Positions 7,866 through 14,390 of a stretch of DNA of 44,100 bases are shown here, in pieces (the stretch's first letter is position 1; each line of letters opens with the position of its first letter). A program made the position numbers and the translations under genes. The notes under the pieces are model-generated. The model worked only from the letters and a program-made list of their open reading frames with translations. It was not told where the DNA came from and did no database searches. Source of the stretch: Plantactinospora mayteni (GTDB lineage Bacteria > Actinomycetota > Actinomycetes > Mycobacteriales > Micromonosporaceae); assembly GCF_016862935.1 (NCBI RefSeq), contig NZ_BONX01000015.1:1-44100 (forward strand), in the 5' to 3' direction.

Positions 7866-8648
7866 GTGGACGAGCAGTCCGGCACAGATAGGCGCCCTCC
7901 GAGCCGACGCATCGCTGATGACCTGCGTGCCAGCATCCGGAGCGGCGAACTGGCGTCCGGTGCCAAGCTGCCGTCCGAGCGGGAGCTTGCCGGTCGGTAC
8001 GGGACGGCACGGAACACCGCCAGGGAGGCGATCAGCATCCTGCAAGGGGAGGGCCTGGTCGTGGCGCAGCATGGCCGGGGTGTCTTCGTCCGCCCCCGGA
8101 CACCCCTGATGCGACTCGGCGCCAACCGCTACTCACGGCAACTCCGCAGCGAAACGGGTCTGTCGCCGTTTCGCATCGAAGTCACCAAACAGGGCCGGAC
8201 GCCGAAGACCGAGTGCCGGTCCGTCACCCGGGACAAGCCACCCGCAGACGTTGCCGACCGGCTCGGACTCGACGCGAGCACCGCGACAGTCATCCGGCGA
8301 GAGAACTGGTACTACGCTGACGACGAGCCGGTACAGGTAGGTGTGACCTATATTCCCGTCGATGTCGCCGGTGAGTCGCCGCTCGCCTCGGAGCGGACCC
8401 TCGGCAAGGGCAGCATCTACGCGAGGTTCGAAGACCTCGGCTACCGGATCACGCGCATCCGGGAAGAAATCTCGGCCAGGATGCCGTATCACGAGGAATC
8501 CACCGGCCTAAGCATGCCGCCCGGTGTCCCGGTCATCGAGGTGCTACACACCAGCATTGACGAACAACATAGAGCGTTCGAGGTCACTCGTTTTGTCATG
8601 CGGGGCGATCTCAACGGACTGGACTATGAGATGCCTGTCGAGGACTGA
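7866..8648 (+). CDS. GntR/HutC-type transcriptional regulator with UTRA domain
   Basis: Ligand-responsive repressor-like protein, 260 aa. GntR winged helix at about 10-78 (SRRIADDLRASIRSGELASGAKLPSERELA, then RGVFVRPRTPLMRL as the wing exit), and UTRA effector domain at about 95-255 (e.g. VIRRENWYYADDEPVQVGVTYIP). GTG start at 7866. First gene of an operon: 13 nt to the EamA gene, which overlaps the XRE-UTRA gene. Regulators of this type also occur in actinomycete integrative elements (KorSA-like), but linkage to a transporter suggests metabolite sensing. The twin palindromes upstream are the likely operator. Confidence 0.9.
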   Translation: MDEQSGTDRRPPSRRIADDLRASIRSGELASGAKLPSERELAGRYGTARNTAREAISILQGEGLVVAQHGRGVFVRPRTPLMRLGANRYSRQLRSETGLSPFRIEVTKQGRTPKTECRSVTRDKPPADVADRLGLDASTATVIRRENWYYADDEPVQVGVTYIPVDVAGESPLASERTLGKGSIYARFEDLGYRITRIREEISARMPYHEESTGLSMPPGVPVIEVLHTSIDEQHRAFEVTRFVMRGDLNGLDYEMPVED

Positions 8649-8661
8649 CGAAGGGTGCCTG

Positions 8662-9585
8662 ATGAGACGCGGCAGTCTGGTTCGGCTGTTGATGCTCGCC
8701 CTCTTGTGGGGGTCCGGATTCCTCTGGATCAAGCTGGCGCTACGCGGCTTCTCCCCGGTCCAGATCGTTCTTGTCCGTCTCGCTCTCGGCTCGCTCGTCC
8801 TCGTCCCCATTGCACTTCACCGAGGTCTACGGTTCCCGGCGGACCGCAAGACATGGGGACACCTGTTCGTCGCCGCATTGGTTGCCAACTCGATTCCGTA
8901 CACCCTTTTCGGAGTCGGTGAACGTACCGTCGATTCCAGCGTGGCGGGAGTCCTCAACGCCACAACACCTTTATGGACCGCGCTGTTCGCCTTCGTCGCC
9001 GGAACCGACCGCACAGCAACCTGGTCACGAGGCATGGGCCTAGCGCTCGGCTTCGTCGGAACCGTGCTCATCTTCACGCCGTGGAAATCGGCCAACGAGA
9101 TAGCCAGTTGGGGAGGGCTGGCAATACTCGCCGCATCCGTCAGCTACGGCATCTCCTACGTCTACATGGGCCGATTCCTCGCCAACCGGGGCATCCCCCC
9201 GATCATGCTCTCCGCCTCACAGCTCGCGGCCGGAACCATGCTCATGGTCCTGGCGCTGCCACTGGGCGGACTCACAGCACCGCACTGGCGCCTTGACGCC
9301 GTCATCAGCCTCCTGATCCTCGGCACCCTGGGCACTGGCGTCGCCTACGTGCTGAACTACCGGCTCATCAGCGACGAGGGTCCAACTCTCGCCTCCACCA
9401 CGACCTACCTCCTGCCGGTGGTCGCCGTCGTCCTCGGCGCCATCGTCGTAGCCGAGCCCGTCACCGTGCCGATGGTATTCGGCATGCTCCTCGTACTTGG
9501 TGGCGTCGCACTGACACAGCGCCACGCGCCAAGACTCATCACCCGAGAACGCGACTCGGTGACCACCCGAAACGGTGCGCCATGA
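8662..9585 (+). CDS. EamA/DMT-superfamily transporter
   Basis: Ten-TM drug/metabolite transporter, 307 aa, composed of two EamA repeats of five helices (e.g. LLMLALLWGSGFLWIKLAL at the start, and LLPVVAVVLGAIVVAEPVTV in the second repeat). Proteins of this class export amino acids, metabolites or drugs; the substrate is unknown. ATG at 8662 is preceded by a purine-rich site (GACGAAGGG). The stop overlaps the next start by 4 nt (ATGA). It is sandwiched between two regulators sharing one type of ligand-binding domain, so transporter and sensors probably deal with the same small molecule. Confidence 0.9.
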   Translation: MRRGSLVRLLMLALLWGSGFLWIKLALRGFSPVQIVLVRLALGSLVLVPIALHRGLRFPADRKTWGHLFVAALVANSIPYTLFGVGERTVDSSVAGVLNATTPLWTALFAFVAGTDRTATWSRGMGLALGFVGTVLIFTPWKSANEIASWGGLAILAASVSYGISYVYMGRFLANRGIPPIMLSASQLAAGTMLMVLALPLGGLTAPHWRLDAVISLLILGTLGTGVAYVLNYRLISDEGPTLASTTTYLLPVVAVVLGAIVVAEPVTVPMVFGMLLVLGGVALTQRHAPRLITRERDSVTTRNGAP

Positions 9586-10532
9586 CTGTCGTCGACTTGG
9601 GGTTCGCCCGCCTCATGCGAGAACTTCGACAGGGACAGGGCCTGTCCTTCCGTCGACTCGCGAAGATAGTCCACTACTCACACACATACCTATGGGATAT
9701 TGAAACTGGCATCAAACAACCCACGCCCCATGTCGCCGAAGCGCTCGACAGGGGACTCAACGCAAACGGTCGACTCACACGACTGATCGCCGTTGAGGCA
9801 CAAGCACTCGGCACGGTGGATTCTTCATCGCTCGCAGCGGCCAACTCAGATTCGGCTTTACGCAGCGCAGACGTTCAAGCAGCTGATCGAGCACCACGAA
9901 TGTCAGCCACCCGCTCCCCGGACGGCAGCGCCTCCCAATGGGCACAGGCAGCAAGCCTGCTCTATGACATCTTCGTTCGCAACCGGCCACCCCTCACGCG
10001 TCTCTGCGTAGAGCGATATTCCAGACGCTTACGACGAGAGACCGGCGCATCGCCCTTCCACATGGAAGCGACAATGCAGGGTCGCACACCACACGCAGAA
10101 TGCTACGCGATATCACGACAACCAGCACCGAGCGACATAGCCGGACTACTATCCTTGGCGCCAGGTGAACAGGTCATCTGCCGCGAAAACCGATACTATG
10201 CCGATGGAGAACCCATCCAACTCGGCCACACATACATTCCGCTGAAAATCGCGAAATCGTCGGCACTCTTCCACAAGACAAACTTAGGGCCGGGTGGACT
10301 CTTCGAGAGACTTGAAGATCTCGGGTACCGTGTGGCGCGCATCAGGGAACAGGTAACAACCCGCTTTCCTACCCGCCAGGAAGCCCTTGCCCTCAAGACG
10401 CCACCCTACGTACCCGTGATCCTCGTACTGCACACCGCCACCGACGACAACGGCTCGCCTTTCGAGGTGACCCGCTTCATCATGCGCTCCGACCTCATGA
10501 CTGTCCAGTACGAAATGCCGCTGGGCGACTGA
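9582..10532 (+). CDS. XRE-type helix-turn-helix fused to a UTRA ligand-binding domain
   Basis: Hybrid regulator, 316 aa. Residues 8-68 are an XRE-type HTH (LMRELRQGQGLSFRRLAKIV...YLWDIETGIKQPTP). Residues 75-125 are a low-complexity linker. Residues 130-141 read IFVRNRPPLTRL, matching the GntR wing exit VFVRPRTPLMRL of the paralogue at 7866. Residues 144-315 are a UTRA domain closely similar to that paralogue (RYSRRLRRETGASPF vs RYSRQLRSETGLSPF; RENRYYADGEPIQLGHTYIP vs RENWYYADDEPVQVGVTYIP). So the GntR head appears to have been replaced by an XRE head while the end of the wing was kept. Codon use is less GC-biased than in the core genes. Confidence 0.85.
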   Translation: MTVVDLGFARLMRELRQGQGLSFRRLAKIVHYSHTYLWDIETGIKQPTPHVAEALDRGLNANGRLTRLIAVEAQALGTVDSSSLAAANSDSALRSADVQAADRAPRMSATRSPDGSASQWAQAASLLYDIFVRNRPPLTRLCVERYSRRLRRETGASPFHMEATMQGRTPHAECYAISRQPAPSDIAGLLSLAPGEQVICRENRYYADGEPIQLGHTYIPLKIAKSSALFHKTNLGPGGLFERLEDLGYRVARIREQVTTRFPTRQEALALKTPPYVPVILVLHTATDDNGSPFEVTRFIMRSDLMTVQYEMPLGD

Positions 10533-10742
10533 CAGCAGCGGCCCCGTCCGCATACACACTGGCGAACACTACGTCACTGGTCATTGCCTCTCACGATCGG
10601 AAAACTTGGGCACACGGCGCGATTGTCTAGCGTCCCTTAGCCGATGGCCCCGCATCCACGTTTGGGGCCAGAGGGAGAGGCGGTCCGGCTACGTGACTAG
10701 GGCTCCGTGGCCGGGCCTGCCGTCTCTGATTGAAGGAGCCTC

Positions 10743-11234
10743 GTGTCCTGGATATCAGGTTTAGCCGCAAGTAACGTGTCAGTTCCCGTCAATCTATGCG
10801 TTCGTTGCGTCACTGCCTTGGCCGCCGGGGACAGCAGACACAACTGCATCGAGAGGGACCCGGCCCGCAATCCGGCGGTTCCACTTCGGGACTGGCGGTG
10901 CCAGTGTCCATGCCAGCAAGTCAGCAGCGATGACGATGTAGTGCCGATGCACCTATGTTGTTCGCCCGTCCATCATCACTCGTCGTACAAGCCTCATATG
11001 CCCATACGACCAATCTGGCTCTGCCGATCCTGCGGCGCACCCTGGCCATGCGGACCGGCCCGCCTTTCTCTCATTGACGAGTTCCGAAACGAACCTAGCG
11101 GGCTATCCGTTCACCTGGCCGGCGCGCTGTTCGAGGCAATCAAAGATCTGTACAACCTCAATTTCCCGCCGGGACCCGACATGGTCGCGTTGTTCATGCG
11201 GTTCGTCGGCTGGGCTACTCGCGCTAAGCCCTAG
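10743..11234 (+). CDS. Cys/His-rich small protein of the actinobacterial XRE-associated type
   Basis: 163 aa, GTG start at 10743 with GAAGGAG upstream. N-terminal half has a Cys/His cluster (CVRCVTALAAGDSRHNC, WRCQCPCQ) that could bind zinc. C-terminal half reads IRPIWLCRSCGAPWPCGPARLSLIDEF then a helical segment (VHLAGALFEAIKDLYNLNF...MRFVGWA). The WLCRxCGxPWPCxxAR pattern belongs to small proteins often encoded beside XRE regulators in Streptomyces and Micromonospora; function unknown. It may be a fusion of two such small proteins. The 210-bp gap before it suggests its own promoter, in which no clear -35/-10 was recognised. Confidence 0.65.
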   Translation: MSWISGLAASNVSVPVNLCVRCVTALAAGDSRHNCIERDPARNPAVPLRDWRCQCPCQQVSSDDDVVPMHLCCSPVHHHSSYKPHMPIRPIWLCRSCGAPWPCGPARLSLIDEFRNEPSGLSVHLAGALFEAIKDLYNLNFPPGPDMVALFMRFVGWATRAKP

Positions 11235-11407
11235 TCGTGCGATTAGGAGGTTCAGTGGCACGTCGATGGTCTCCGTAATTTGCGACAGTCTTTCCGGCGC
11301 TTCCGATGGCTCGCTGCATATTGAGGCTCATGTGGGATTCAGTGAGTCGGAATTGTGGGTTGTATGCCTGGTCATCTGTTACAGGAGCACCACCGGCCTA
11401 AACGGAC

Positions 11408-11584
11408 CTACGGCAGCAGGAGCAAGGAAATCCCGGCCAGGAGAACAACCGTCCCTGCTGCCAGTAGGGCGCTGAGCATCGGCCTTCGATGGCTTCCGAC
11501 TTTATCGGCTTGCCAGGTGGCCACGAATGAGATGATGAGAATAGCTGCAAAAGCTAAAACGCCGATAAGCTGAATAGCCAACAT
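11408..11584 (-). CDS. Small two-TM membrane protein, partner of the DUF4231/SLATT-like gene
   Basis: 58 aa from the ATG at 11584, beginning MLAIQLIGVLAFAAILIISF. Two hydrophobic helices (about 3-24 and 38-57) are separated by a short basic loop (DKVGSHRRPM). It starts 13 nt after the stop of the larger membrane-protein gene, so they form an operon. No family recognised. Small two-TM partners are common in membrane-acting toxin or defence systems, but that is only suggestive here. Confidence 0.6.
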   Translation of the reverse strand: MLAIQLIGVLAFAAILIISFVATWQADKVGSHRRPMLSALLAAGTVVLLAGISLLLLP

Positions 11585-11597
11585 TCGAGTTGCCTCA

Positions 11598-12488
11598 TTA
11601 GGCCGTTGTTGTTGGCGTGTCTTCGCGCTTCGTCTCGACTGGCTGATCAAGTTGTTGCTGGCGCTTGTTCTGCTCGTCGCGCAAGCGCTCTACGGTTTCC
11701 GCGAACAACGAGTAGGCGTCTGCGTGATCTAGCTTTGCATATCGTCCAACGCGGAGCTCAACTGCCTCATACTCGCGTTCGATCGAGTCGGCCGTCTGCT
11801 GAAGGTTGTAGCTATTTTCGTGGAACTTGTAGTATCCGGTAAAGCCGGCAGATAGCCCGACGGCGGCCGTAACCGCCACTGCTATCCATCTAGTAACGTC
11901 GAAGGATACCGAAGCAGTAGTTATCGCCGAGGCGAGGATTGAACCGACAATAATCACTGTCTGGTATCTATTGTGAGTTGAGCGGAGTCGGCCTGCTTGT
12001 TCCCGCATCTGTGCGATGATGTCCGGCATGTCGTCCCGATAGCGACGCTGCCTAACCAGTGTTCCTTTGCCAGCTTCCTCGGTGTACCCATCTTGTTGCG
12101 TTTGCTTTTCACGAAGGATGAGTATCGTCTTCTTGATTCCGAGCCGGTTTGAACGCAGCCTTTTATACTGCTGATACATGACAACGGGAGAAGCGAGCGT
12201 CGAGACTATCGCCGCGCCATACAAGATCGGAACTATAGGTGCGGCGCGGTGCCACTGCAGGATATCCGCCAGGACAGTTATAGTCCATAGCGCTATGTTG
12301 CCGAGAATGGCCCAGGCTCTGCCGATCTTTAGCCAGATTCCTTGGAGATGAAGGCGTTCCTCTGCGGAAGCTATTTGACTCTTCAGAAATACAGGACTCC
12401 AGTCCTTTTCAGGCTGGTTGACGATATCCTGAATGGTAGCCCTATATGGCGTTGCTGCGGTTCCGTGCTCCATCGGCACCGTGCCCAT
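11598..12488 (-). CDS. DUF4231/SLATT-like membrane protein (candidate defence effector)
   Basis: 296 aa from the ATG at 12488. Two TM hairpins: about 58-79 plus 84-104, and about 176-192 plus 198-218. Each is followed by a helical cytoplasmic segment. The second unit (RYQTVIIVGSILASAITTAS, then AVGLSAGFTGYYKFHENSYNLQQTADSIEREYEAVEL) resembles DUF4231/SLATT proteins, which are predicted membrane effectors of SLOG/nucleotide-signal conflict systems. ATG 12488 is preferred over the TTG at 12524 because a TTGACA/TAAAAT promoter overlaps the longer reading and would start transcription at this ATG (leaderless). GC content is lower than in neighbours. Family assignment by eye; function inferred. 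Confidence 0.6.
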   Translation of the reverse strand: MGTVPMEHGTAATPYRATIQDIVNQPEKDWSPVFLKSQIASAEERLHLQGIWLKIGRAWAILGNIALWTITVLADILQWHRAAPIVPILYGAAIVSTLASPVVMYQQYKRLRSNRLGIKKTILILREKQTQQDGYTEEAGKGTLVRQRRYRDDMPDIIAQMREQAGRLRSTHNRYQTVIIVGSILASAITTASVSFDVTRWIAVAVTAAVGLSAGFTGYYKFHENSYNLQQTADSIEREYEAVELRVGRYAKLDHADAYSLFAETVERLRDEQNKRQQQLDQPVETKREDTPTTTA

Positions 12489-12496
12489 ATAACGGA

Positions 12497-12524
12497 ATTT
12501 TAGTGGTGAATAGAAGGCTGTCAA
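12497..12524 (-). promoter_or_regulatory. Canonical sigma-70 type promoter for the DUF4231/SLATT-like operon
   Basis: On the minus strand, TTGACA (12524-12519), 16-nt spacer, TAAAAT (12502-12497). Eight bases separate the -10 from the ATG at 12488, so the transcript should begin at or next to the start codon, giving a leaderless mRNA, which is common in actinobacteria. Confidence 0.7.
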
Positions 12525-12674
12525 TCGCGGGTCGAGTGTCTGACCTACTACTTTAAGTGATCACTCAGCTACGGTAAGATGCGCGATCTTGATCATGAAG
12601 CTCGATCAAGGGCCGGTCCCGAGGTGCTGCGAGCGACGCGCTGTGGAAGCGCCAGGTTGGGCTGGCCTGGACCG

Positions 12675-12697
12675 AATTGAGACGGAAACTGAGACGA
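12675..12697 (+). repeat. Paired 11-mer arm-like repeat, copy a
   Basis: AATTGAGACGG followed by AAACTGAGACGA: a degraded version of the pair AACTGAGACCA x2 seen at 12869-12891, 14141-14162, 14369-14390 and 34381-34403. A hairpin (12729-12756) and a tRNA-Ser 3' half (12762 on) follow in the same order as at 34381-34464. Probably a fossil att arm and integrase tail. Confidence 0.6.
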
Positions 12698-12728
12698 GGG
12701 CGACCACTCTGACCAGGGCAAACACGAG

Positions 12729-12756
12729 CAGGCCGGAGCCTAAGGTCCGGCCTGCC
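12729..12756. terminator. Hairpin next to the tRNA-Ser half gene
   Basis: GCAGGCCGGA (12729-12738) pairs perfectly with TCCGGCCTGC (12747-12756), loop of 8 nt. It sits 5 nt from the 3' end of the tRNA-like fragment on the minus strand and is the likely old tRNA terminator. Confidence 0.7.
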
Positions 12757-12761
12757 GCTTG

Positions 12762-12818
12762 GAGGATGCGAGATTCGAACTCGTAAGGGTTTAACCCAAC
12801 ACGCTTCCAAGTCTGTGC
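12762..12818 (-). pseudogene. tRNA-Ser(GGA)-like 3' half gene (att fossil)
   Basis: Read on the minus strand, this matches the 3' two-thirds of the intact tRNA-Ser(GGA) at 34464-34548: anticodon stem-loop, variable arm GGGTTAAACCC, T-loop GTTCGAATC and 3' acceptor strand ATCCTCC. It lacks the D arm and 5' acceptor strand, has lost one A from the anticodon loop and has a mispaired T-stem, so it is not functional. It abuts an integrase-tail hairpin on its broken side. Likely a relic of integration at a tRNA-Ser(GGA), now inside an island sitting at tRNA-Ser(CGA). Confidence 0.75.
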
Positions 12819-12838
12819 CCGAGTGCCCGCCCGGCAGG

Positions 12839-13144
12839 TCAGAAACGACCTACCGGGCGTTCGGCTTGTGGTCTCAGTTTTGGTCTCAGTTGCCGCTCAG
12901 GCGGCGGCACGCGCACCCCGGCGGCGCCCTGGTCGTCCTCGTCGGGTGGATCCTTCGGAGCCTCCCAGAGCAGCCCGCCGACCCGCTTCGCGATGTCCCG
13001 GCGGACCTGCGTCGTCAAGTGCTGGTAGCGGACTGCCATGGCGGAGTTGGACCAGCCCATGATGCCGTCCTGGTTGGCCGGCAACTCTTCGAGGGTCTTC
13101 GTGGTCACGGCCTCGACCTGGGCGTCACCGACCTTCTGCGGGCG
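12839..13144 (-). pseudogene. Tyrosine integrase, C-terminal fragment
   Basis: Reads MGWSNSAMAVRYQH followed by VRRDIAKRVGGLLWE, the end of actinobacterial phage/ICE tyrosine recombinases; the catalytic Tyr is the Y of RYQH. The frame ends QLRPKLRPQAERPVGRF. The core domain with the HxxR motif and everything upstream is missing. The residues just before MGWSNS do not look like an integrase, and the region meets the palindrome-flanked cassette at about 13143. The last 17 codons overlap the paired 11-mers and the hairpin 12828-12859, implying the gene once read into a tRNA 3' end. Confidence 0.75.
12869..12891 (-). repeat. Paired 11-mer arm-like repeat, copy b
   Basis: TGGTCTCAGTT at 12869-12879 and again at 12881-12891 on the plus strand (minus strand AACTGAGACCA twice, 12-bp period). 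It lies within the codons for QLRPKLRPQ of the integrase fragment. Tandem short direct repeats next to the core are typical arm-type sites of tyrosine integrases. Confidence 0.7.
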
Positions 13145-13244
13145 CCTTGATCATGACGGCGTTGTTGTCCAGTTGTCGTCCAGCCGATTTCCAGTGCGCT
13201 CCGGCACTCTACCGGCCTGGATGTAAGTCCTGAGAGGAGTACGG

Positions 13245-13877
13245 ATGTCAGTCCCCAACACCCGCGGTCCATTGCGCCGGCTCGGTATCGTCACCGTGCT
13301 GGCCACGCTGCTGTCGGCGCTGGCGGTCGCCACGACGGCGGGCGCCGCGAGCGCCGACCCGCCTGAGATTCCCTGCCCGTCGGACGCGTTCCCGGCGTTC
13401 GTTGGCACGGCCACCACGTCCGACGTCGGCACCTCGGGGATCATCATCGTTCGACGGACGCTGTACCGGTACGTCTCGGTGGCCTCGGTGTCGACGACCT
13501 TCAACATCGCCTATGCCAGGGTCTTCGACAACGCGGGAAACAGCGCTCCACTCAACACCACCATCGTGACCGAAACGAGCCAGACGTTCAGCGTGACGGT
13601 GTCCGTGGGTACGACGGCGAAGCTCAGCGAGTTCCTCACCCGCAACGTCAGCGCCCAGATCGTCGCGTCGATCACCACGAAGTTCGGAGTCACCATCAGC
13701 ACCACGGTCGCGCCGTACAGCCGGCTGCTGGCCGAGTACGGGGTGGAGGCGTTCAACGTGACATACAACGTCCAGAAGATCGAACAGGTCCAGAACCGGT
13801 GCTTCGACCACGGCATCACGCAGGCGGCAACGAACGCGCCGACGTACGTCGAAGGCTGGCGGCTCAGGAACATCTAA
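13245..13877 (+). CDS. Secreted protein of unknown function, palindrome-flanked cassette
   Basis: 210 aa with a Sec signal peptide (LGIVTVLATLLSALAVATTAGAASA, cleavage likely after ASA at about 38). The mature part is Thr/Val/Ser-rich and beta-like (e.g. TETSQTFSVTVSVGTTAKL, TTKFGVTISTTVAPYS) with two Cys (IPCPSD near the start, NRCFDHG near the end) that could form one disulfide. No family recognised. The ATG at 13245 follows a GAGAGGAG site. CGCCTTGATCATG occurs upstream at 13143-13155, and a 17-bp inverted repeat of the same sequence follows the stop, so the gene looks like an inserted unit that interrupts the integrase remnant. Confidence 0.7.
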   Translation: MSVPNTRGPLRRLGIVTVLATLLSALAVATTAGAASADPPEIPCPSDAFPAFVGTATTSDVGTSGIIIVRRTLYRYVSVASVSTTFNIAYARVFDNAGNSAPLNTTIVTETSQTFSVTVSVGTTAKLSEFLTRNVSAQIVASITTKFGVTISTTVAPYSRLLAEYGVEAFNVTYNVQKIEQVQNRCFDHGITQAATNAPTYVEGWRLRNI

Positions 13878-13882
13878 CCCTT

Positions 13883-13940
13883 CCATGATCAAGGCGTCCT
13901 TCATGTCGCTACGACGACTTGAGGGACGCCTTGATCATGG
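13883..13940. repeat. Long palindrome after the secreted-protein gene
   Basis: CCATGATCAAGGCGTCC (13883-13899) pairs perfectly with GGACGCCTTGATCATGG (13924-13940), with a 24-nt loop. The arm sequence CGCCTTGATCATG is also present upstream of the gene at 13143-13155, and CTTGATCATG occurs at about 12588. It can act as a terminator; its recurrence on both sides of the gene suggests a mobile or recombinogenic palindrome. Confidence 0.8.
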
Positions 13941-14255
13941 AGCGGGGCTATGCGACTTCAAGGTGCAGTCATATGGCCTACTGTCGTCTCGGGCCGTAGC
14001 GCCGGGAAGCCACGGAGAAGCGCGGTCAACCATGGGCACCATGACCAGGAGCGCGACGGGTTGACCTTGGTCCGGATCGGCGCTCCAGCGAGTTCTCCAG
14101 GCTGATGGTCCTGCTACCTCACGGTCCGAGTAGCTGGGAACGGTCTCAGTTGTGGTCTCATTCGCTGTCGTACGCGGTCGTCCGTGCCGGTCCGACGGAC
14201 AGCCGGACTGCTGGTCACGGCCGCTGCCGGACCGGTCCGGATGCATGATCGCAGA
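13941..14255. other. Non-coding spacer before attR
   Basis: No credible gene is seen in these 315 bases. The stretch contains one more degraded pair of the integrase-arm-like 11-mer at 14141-14162 (CGGTCTCAGTT, TGGTCTCATT), so at least part of it is integrase-tail or att-derived debris. Confidence 0.6.
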
Positions 14256-14350
14256 CCTCGAAAGCGTGTGAGGGTTTACGCCCTCCGCGGGTTCAAATCC
14301 CGCCGCCACCGCCACTGAACAGCCAAGCGCCCGGCAGGTCGGAAACGACC
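14256..14350 (+). repeat. Attachment-site direct repeat, right copy (attR) with tRNA-Ser(CGA) 3' half
   Basis: Identical over 95 bp to 7501-7595. It contains the anticodon loop, variable arm, T arm, 3' acceptor strand and CCA of tRNA-Ser(CGA) but no 5' half, so it does not encode a functional tRNA. The identity stops at 14351, where the sequence instead continues as an integrase-tail hairpin and arm repeats. Confidence 0.93.
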
Positions 14351-14368
14351 TACCGGGCGTTCGGCTTG

Positions 14369-14390
14369 TGGTCTCAGTTTGGTCTCAGAC
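14369..14390 (-). repeat. Paired 11-mer arm-like repeat, copy c
   Basis: TGGTCTCAGTT (14369-14379) then TGGTCTCAGAC (14380-14390). Together with 14328-14368 it is nearly identical to 12828-12880, so it is the last codons of a second integrase of the same family converging on the tRNA-Ser(CGA) 3' half. The pair overlaps the stop of the LLM oxidoreductase gene, where the integrase sequence was lost. Confidence 0.7.

Larger units (their letters stand above)
7501..14350 (+). mobile_element. Degenerate integrative element in tRNA-Ser(CGA), about 6.8 kb
   Basis: Bounded by the perfect 95-bp repeat. Inside are a GntR-UTRA / EamA / XRE-UTRA operon, a Cys-rich small protein, a DUF4231/SLATT-like membrane protein with a small partner, a tRNA-Ser(GGA)-like half gene, a C-terminal integrase fragment, and a secreted-protein cassette. 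Parts (roughly 9600-12600) are visibly less GC-rich than the flanks, a sign of transfer. No intact integrase, excisionase or replication/transfer gene was found, so it is now probably immobile. Internal att fossils suggest it is a composite of more than one insertion. Confidence 0.85.

Noticed and set aside
11598-12524. TTG start at 12524 for the DUF4231/SLATT-like protein
   Set aside because: That TTG is the first triplet of a TTGACA -35 element whose -10 would start transcription near the ATG at 12488, so the TTG would not be in the mRNA.
12589-12786. 65-codon plus-strand frame in the island
   Set aside because: Composed of integrase-tail debris, a hairpin and antisense tRNA sequence; no ribosome-binding site.
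14256-14314. Second functional tRNA-Ser gene
   Set aside because: Lacks the 5' acceptor strand, D arm and 5' side of the anticodon stem; it is the att half copy.
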